A stretch of 9,068 bases of DNA from Bacillota bacterium (lineage in GTDB: Bacteria; Bacillota; Bacilli; Bacillales; Cytobacillaceae), in assembly GCA_030705745.1 (NCBI GenBank), contig JAUZPT010000100.1, forward strand, positions 1 to 9,068. Direction: 5' to 3'. The notes under the pieces were generated by a model, which had not been told where the DNA came from, did not search any database, and saw only the letters and a list, made by a program, of their open reading frames with translations. A program made the position numbers and the translations under genes. The first letter of the stretch is position 1, and each line of letters begins with the position of its first letter. Positions 5,969 to 9,068 of the stretch are shown here, in pieces.

Positions 5969-6013
5969 AATTGTTTGCACCCGTGAAGTTTTTCGACCGC
6001 ATTCTTTGTTTCT

Positions 6014-7456
6014 TTATATTTTCTGCAACGTCCTTTTATCCATCAATTCTCTCCCTGCAATGCCGGGATCCGTCATTTCGTAGGGATGCAAAATAATGTC
6101 CAATTCTTCCTCGGTCAGTACTTTCTTTTCTAGGCAAAGCTCCCGAACCGATTTTCCCGTTTCAATCGCTTCTTTCGCAATCGCTGCAGCGGTTTCGTAG
6201 CCAACATGGGGATTGATTGCAGTAATGATGCCAACGCTATTATTTACGTATTGTTCCATTCTTTCCCGATTTGCTTCGATTCCTTCCAGACAATATTTCC
6301 TAAAAACGGTAAACACATTCGTCATGATCTTGATTGATTGAAGAAGATTAAACACAAGTACTGGCTCCATCACATTCAGTTCAAACTGGCCCGCTTCGGA
6401 TGCAAGACAAATTGTATGGTCGTTCCCAATTACTTGAAAAGCCACTTGATTCAAAACTTCAGCCATTACCGGATTAACTTTCCCTGGCATAATCGATGAG
6501 CCCGGCTGGCGTTCAGGCAATTTGATTTCGCCCAAACCAGTGCGAGGACCAGAAGCCATCATCCGCAAATCATTTGCCACTTTGGACATATTCATCATGC
6601 AAACCTTTAAAGCTGCGGAAACTTCCAAGTAGCAATCCGTATTTTGTGTTGCATCTACAAGATGATCAGCTTTCTTTAATGGCAATCCACTAATATCAGC
6701 CAAATTGGAAACAACCTTTTCAATATAGCGCGGCTCAGCATTCAGCCCTGTGCCTACGGCAGTTGCACCCATATTCACTTCATACAAATGTTGCCGTGAT
6801 TGGCGAACGCGCTCAATGTCCCGCTTCAACACCCGGGCATACGCTTCAAACTCCTGTCCTAGCCTGATTGGCACCGCATCCTGCAAATGGGTTCTTCCCA
6901 TTTTGATGACATCATTAAAATCGAGTGCTTTTTGTTCAAATGCTTTGTGAAGTTCTTCCATTACACTCAACAAACCTTCAACGCTAAACAAAACCGCAAT
7001 ATGAATGGCTGTTGGGAATGCATCGTTTGTTGATTGCGCCATATTCACATGGGAATTCGGGCTGATCACATGATAATTTCCAAGTTTTTCACCAATGAGC
7101 TGCAGTGCCCGGTTGGCAATGACCTCGTTCGTGTTCATATTAATGGACGTTCCTGCTCCTCCTTGGATCGGGTCTACAATGAATTGTTCATTCCATTTAC
7201 CATCAATTACTTCCTCCGAGGCCATTATGATAGCGCTTGCAATTTTTTCTTCCATTTGTCCGATTTCATGATTCGCAAGAGCAGCGGCCTTTTTAACAAT
7301 CGCCATAGCTTTGATTAAGCTTGTTTCAATTCTGTATCCTGTAATTGGAAAATTCTCTACAGCTCTAAGTGTCTGAACGCCATAATAAGCGTGAATAGGA
7401 ACTTGTTTTTCTCCCAAAAAATCCTTTTCAATTCGAAATTCTTCATTGCTGCCCAT
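6014..7456 (-). CDS. aspA: Aspartate ammonia-lyase (aspartase)
   Basis: The 480-residue protein belongs to the fumarase/aspartase superfamily and catalyses L-aspartate to fumarate plus ammonia in the cytoplasm, as a homotetramer in known members. The signature GSSIMPGKVNP lies at residues 319-329, with Ser320 as the expected catalytic base on the mobile loop. Thr103, Ser142, Thr143, His190, Lys326 and Asn328 match the substrate-binding residues I recall for the Bacillus YM55-1 aspartase with a constant offset of two. LNVMEP after the signature, and PVMAEVLNQVAFQVIGND, favour aspartase over fumarase. I chose the ATG at 7454-7456 because a GGGGCGG sequence precedes it; a TTG at 7483 would add nine residues but lacks a ribosome binding site. 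Unlike the Bacillus subtilis ansAB arrangement, no asparaginase gene lies directly upstream. No clear terminator was found before the downstream minisatellite. The symbol ansB is used in B. subtilis for this enzyme. Confidence 0.95.
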   Translation of the reverse strand: MGSNEEFRIEKDFLGEKQVPIHAYYGVQTLRAVENFPITGYRIETSLIKAMAIVKKAAALANHEIGQMEEKIASAIIMASEEVIDGKWNEQFIVDPIQGGAGTSINMNTNEVIANRALQLIGEKLGNYHVISPNSHVNMAQSTNDAFPTAIHIAVLFSVEGLLSVMEELHKAFEQKALDFNDVIKMGRTHLQDAVPIRLGQEFEAYARVLKRDIERVRQSRQHLYEVNMGATAVGTGLNAEPRYIEKVVSNLADISGLPLKKADHLVDATQNTDCYLEVSAALKVCMMNMSKVANDLRMMASGPRTGLGEIKLPERQPGSSIMPGKVNPVMAEVLNQVAFQVIGNDHTICLASEAGQFELNVMEPVLVFNLLQSIKIMTNVFTVFRKYCLEGIEANRERMEQYVNNSVGIITAINPHVGYETAAAIAKEAIETGKSVRELCLEKKVLTEEELDIILHPYEMTDPGIAGRELMDKRTLQKI

Positions 7457-7858
7457 GTTTTCCGCCCCTTTGATATCCTTCAATTCAATTCTTTATTTAT
7501 TTTGGCACATCATTATCCTACCACAACAACTTTTTCTGGTGTAGAGGTTATTCAATTCTTTGTTTCAAAACTAATCCATTCGGTGGAACATTGATATTAC
7601 ACCTTCCCAAAATTAGTATAAGCTTCTAATTTCATTATAAGTATATTCTTTTCTTCTGCATTCCTTTTCACACAATTTACTTATTTTTTATTATTGATAA
7701 TATTTTTGTAATTAAAAAACCCCCAAGACTTAACCTGTCTAAATGCAAGGTAGTAATAGAAAAAACTCCACTTCTAATCTGGAAATATATTCATTTCAAG
7801 AAATCAACATTAATCTTTAACTGAGCCTATAAATCAAAAAATGAGCCCTTAGAGGGAC
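7457..7858. other. AT-rich intergenic region upstream of the aspartase gene
   Basis: No gene is supported in this stretch of about 400 bases. It must hold the aspartase promoter, on the minus strand, but no pair of boxes is convincing. A possible weak minus-strand hairpin (AGAC with GTCT arms, about 7725-7739, followed by a G- and T-rich run) could be a second stop for transcripts from the pyrroline-5-carboxylate reductase gene. The main terminator of that gene is at 7836-7868. No clear catabolite-repression (cre) site was found. Confidence 0.5.
7462..7471 (-). promoter_or_regulatory. Ribosome binding site that decides the aspartase start
   Basis: On the minus strand AAAGGGGCGG lies five bases before the ATG at 7454-7456, with the GGGG core about eight bases away. 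It is off-consensus but much better than anything before the alternative TTG at 7481-7483. Confidence 0.5.
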
Positions 7859-7868
7859 TCATTTTTTT
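7836..7868 (-). terminator. proC: Terminator overlapping the proC stop codon
   Basis: ATGAG (7841-7845) pairs with CTCAT (7858-7862), and CCCT (7846-7849) pairs with AGGG (7853-7856) around a three-base loop, with one unpaired A at 7857. A-runs lie on the left and T-runs on the right, so a leftward transcript ends in a U-run. The stem includes the TGA stop codon of the gene (7859-7861), leaving almost no untranslated 3' end. Confidence 0.85.
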
Positions 7869-8674
7869 GGATTGGACAACGCTTTTGTTTTTTCGTAGCA
7901 GCTTTCCATCGCTGCGAGGACGGCTCCACGGAAATGGTGCTGCTCGAGGGTCGCTACCGCTTCAATCGTCGCTCCTCCTGGGGTGCAAACATTGTCTTTA
8001 AGAGCTCCAGGATGTTCGCCGCTTTCAAGGACCATTTTGGCAGCACCCATGACTGCCTGGGCGGCCAAACGATAGGCCTTGTCACGCGGAACACCGAGAC
8101 GTACCCCGCCGTCTGCCATTGCTTCGATCATCATGTACACATATGCCGGAGAAGAACCGCTTATAGCAGGAACGGCATCCATCAGCTTCTCTTCAAGGAT
8201 TTCCGTTTTGCCAAAGCTATTAAATACCCTCTCGATACGAGCAAGGTCTTCCTCAGTGATAGAAGCATTAGGGCAGAGAGCGCTCATTCCTTCGCCTGCG
8301 AAGGAAGGTGTGTTTGGCATAGTACGCACGGCTTTCACGTTCCGCCCAAAGAAATTCTCTACATCGTTTAACGATATGCCTGCAGCAATGGTCACAATCA
8401 CTGCATCTTCTTTCACCTTTGTTTTAATTTCATTAATAACGCTGGAATAAAGATCGGGTTTTACCGCCAAAATGACGATATCCGCAAATTCTGCTACTTC
8501 ACCGTTTTGTAGTGTAGTATTTATTTTGTATTTGGATTTTATTTTCTTAAGCGTTTCTTCCGTTCTTGCGCTGACCTTAATATTATCTGGACTAATCAAA
8601 TTTGATCGTAGTATTCCTTCAATCATGGCGTTTGCCATTTTACCGCAGCCAATAAAGCCAATCTTTTTATTCAT
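7859..8674 (-). CDS. proC: Pyrroline-5-carboxylate reductase
   Basis: This 271-residue cytoplasmic enzyme reduces 1-pyrroline-5-carboxylate to L-proline with NAD(P)H, the last step of proline synthesis. The N-terminus is a Rossmann fold with GFIGCGKMANAM (residues 6-17), followed by ILAVKPD, AAGIS and VRTMPNTP, which are typical of the family. The C-terminal dimerisation domain carries the family signature around SGSSPAYVYMMIEAMADGGVRLG, with PGGATIEAVATLE later. Length is normal and the frame is intact. The ATG at 8672-8674 gives the expected N-terminus; its ribosome binding site (GGAAAGG) is about 11 bases away, a little far. Bacillus genomes can carry several paralogues (proG, proH, proI), and which one this is cannot be decided here. 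It is a single gene with its own terminator and is not next to proA or proB. Confidence 0.95.
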   Translation of the reverse strand: MNKKIGFIGCGKMANAMIEGILRSNLISPDNIKVSARTEETLKKIKSKYKINTTLQNGEVAEFADIVILAVKPDLYSSVINEIKTKVKEDAVIVTIAAGISLNDVENFFGRNVKAVRTMPNTPSFAGEGMSALCPNASITEEDLARIERVFNSFGKTEILEEKLMDAVPAISGSSPAYVYMMIEAMADGGVRLGVPRDKAYRLAAQAVMGAAKMVLESGEHPGALKDNVCTPGGATIEAVATLEQHHFRGAVLAAMESCYEKTKALSNPKK

Positions 8675-8790
8675 TCTTAATCAAGCCTTTCCGTTAGACA
8701 TTAGAAAATAAAGACATAGTCTATCTTAAAAGATTATTTTAAAAATTGAAAGGGAAGTATGACAGTATTCATGTTTTGGAGGAGATTAAT
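8675..8790. other. Divergent promoter region between proC and the DNA glycosylase gene
   Basis: The 116 bases hold the start signals of two divergent genes. An imperfect palindrome AAGACATAGTCTATCTT (8711-8727) lies in the middle and could be a regulator site, but this is a guess. TTGAAA at about 8747 could be a -35 box for the rightward gene, without a convincing -10 partner. Confidence 0.35.
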
Positions 8791-9068
8791 ATGGACATAA
8801 ACCGATCAGAAAACAAACTGGAAGAGAGCTTCATTCCCGTAGAGAACCATTTCTTTCACCAGCCGACCTTGGAATTGGCTCAATCGCTTCTTGGTTGTAT
8901 GCTCGTTCATGCAACAACTGAAGGAAATATTGCTGGCATGATCGTTGAAACCGAGGCATACAAAGGACCAATGGATCAGGCTGCGCATAGCTATCAAAAT
9001 AGACGAACGAAACGGACGGAGATCATGTTTTCCGAGGCAGGACGAATCTATACGTATGTGATGCATAC
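8791..9068 (+). CDS. DNA-3-methyladenine glycosylase, AAG/MPG family (partial, 3' end outside window)
   Basis: My translation gives 92 codons from the ATG at 8791, which follows a strong GGAGGAG ribosome binding site (8778-8784), to the right edge. The core VETEAYKGPMDQAAHSYQNRRTKRTEIMF segment (residues 52-80) is diagnostic of the alkyladenine DNA glycosylase family. By comparison with the human enzyme, Glu55 is the expected general base (E125), with Tyr57 (Y127) and His66 (H136) in the base pocket. NHFFHQPTLELAQSLLG earlier is also typical. These enzymes remove alkylated purines such as 3-methyladenine to start base-excision repair. The nearest known relative is probably Bacillus subtilis YxlJ. 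The YTYVMH ending differs from the YVYIIYG of the human protein, which I believe is usual for the Bacillus subfamily. The first 18 residues are variable, so the exact start is less sure. Only about half of the gene is visible. Confidence 0.9.
   Translation, partial: MDINRSENKLEESFIPVENHFFHQPTLELAQSLLGCMLVHATTEGNIAGMIVETEAYKGPMDQAAHSYQNRRTKRTEIMFSEAGRIYTYVMH

Larger units (their letters stand above)
5301..6013. other. Gene-free, repeat-rich region between convergent genes
   Basis: This 713-base stretch separates the rightward hydrolase from the leftward aspartase gene. It holds two hairpin terminators, a small inverted repeat (TGTCA at 5401-5405 with TGACA at 5413-5417), three 52-bp tandem repeats (5596-5740) and a 12-bp minisatellite (5853-5968). 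Open frames over the minisatellite exist on both strands but consist mainly of the repeat itself. A 17- or 18-codon frame at 5551/5554-5607 follows a GGGGG sequence but has no recognisable product. No gene is called. Confidence 0.65.

Noticed and set aside
5765..5980. 71-codon minus-strand frame rich in Lys-Thr-His-Cys repeats
   Set aside because: Most of it is the 12-bp minisatellite, it needs a GTG start with no clear ribosome binding site, and its flanks resemble no known protein. Kept only as a finding.
5814..6083. 89-codon plus-strand frame with Val-Leu-Gln-Cys repeats
   Set aside because: It is the opposite-strand reading of the same minisatellite and runs into the 3' end of the aspartase gene.
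7934..8450. Long plus-strand frames across the proC region
   Set aside because: They are antisense shadows of proC, whose family motifs are clear on the minus strand.

Overview
The window looks like chromosomal DNA from a low-GC Gram-positive bacterium of the Bacillaceae. The support is AT-rich intergenic DNA, strong AGGAGG-type ribosome binding sites, A/T-flanked hairpin terminators, and protein sequences that resemble Bacillus homologues (AspA, ProC, the YxlJ-type DNA glycosylase, the S33 peptidase). No rRNA, tRNA, CRISPR array, transposase or phage gene was seen. The exact species cannot be given from the sequence alone.

Layout, left to right: (1) 1-636, minus strand, the N-terminal part of a UvrC-like GIY-YIG nuclease that runs off the left edge. 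(2) 637-1091, a divergent intergenic region with a long imperfect hairpin and an orphan terminator-like hairpin. (3) 1092-2156, plus, a membrane-anchored serine beta-lactamase/penicillin-binding-protein-like hydrolase, followed by a terminator nearly identical to the orphan one upstream. (4) 2157-2736, gene-poor, holding six units of a 21-bp periodic repeat (core GTTGATAAATTA). (5) 2737-4275, plus, a 512-residue DUF4145-type protein of unknown function. (6) 4317-4400, a second array of the same 21-bp repeat (four units), ending in a promoter-like sequence just ahead of (7) 4422-5300, plus, a proline-iminopeptidase-type alpha/beta hydrolase. (8) 5301-6013, gene-free but repeat-rich: two terminators, three 52-bp tandem repeats with internal hairpins, and a nine-copy 12-bp minisatellite. 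(9) 6014-7456, minus, aspartate ammonia-lyase. (10) 7457-7858, an AT-rich gap. (11) 7859-8674, minus, pyrroline-5-carboxylate reductase with a terminator overlapping its stop codon. (12) 8791 to the right edge, plus, the start of a 3-methyladenine DNA glycosylase.

Most genes appear to be single transcription units rather than one pathway. Loose themes are amino-acid and peptide metabolism (aminopeptidase, aspartase, ProC) and DNA base or nucleotide excision repair at both edges. The most unusual content is in the intergenic DNA: three unrelated periodic repeat families in under 4 kb. One of them, the 21-bp repeat, occurs on both sides of the DUF4145 gene and would encode a coiled-coil-like heptad if translated. 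Nothing here amounts to a demonstrated new system; the 21-bp arrays around the DUF4145 gene are the best candidate for follow-up.
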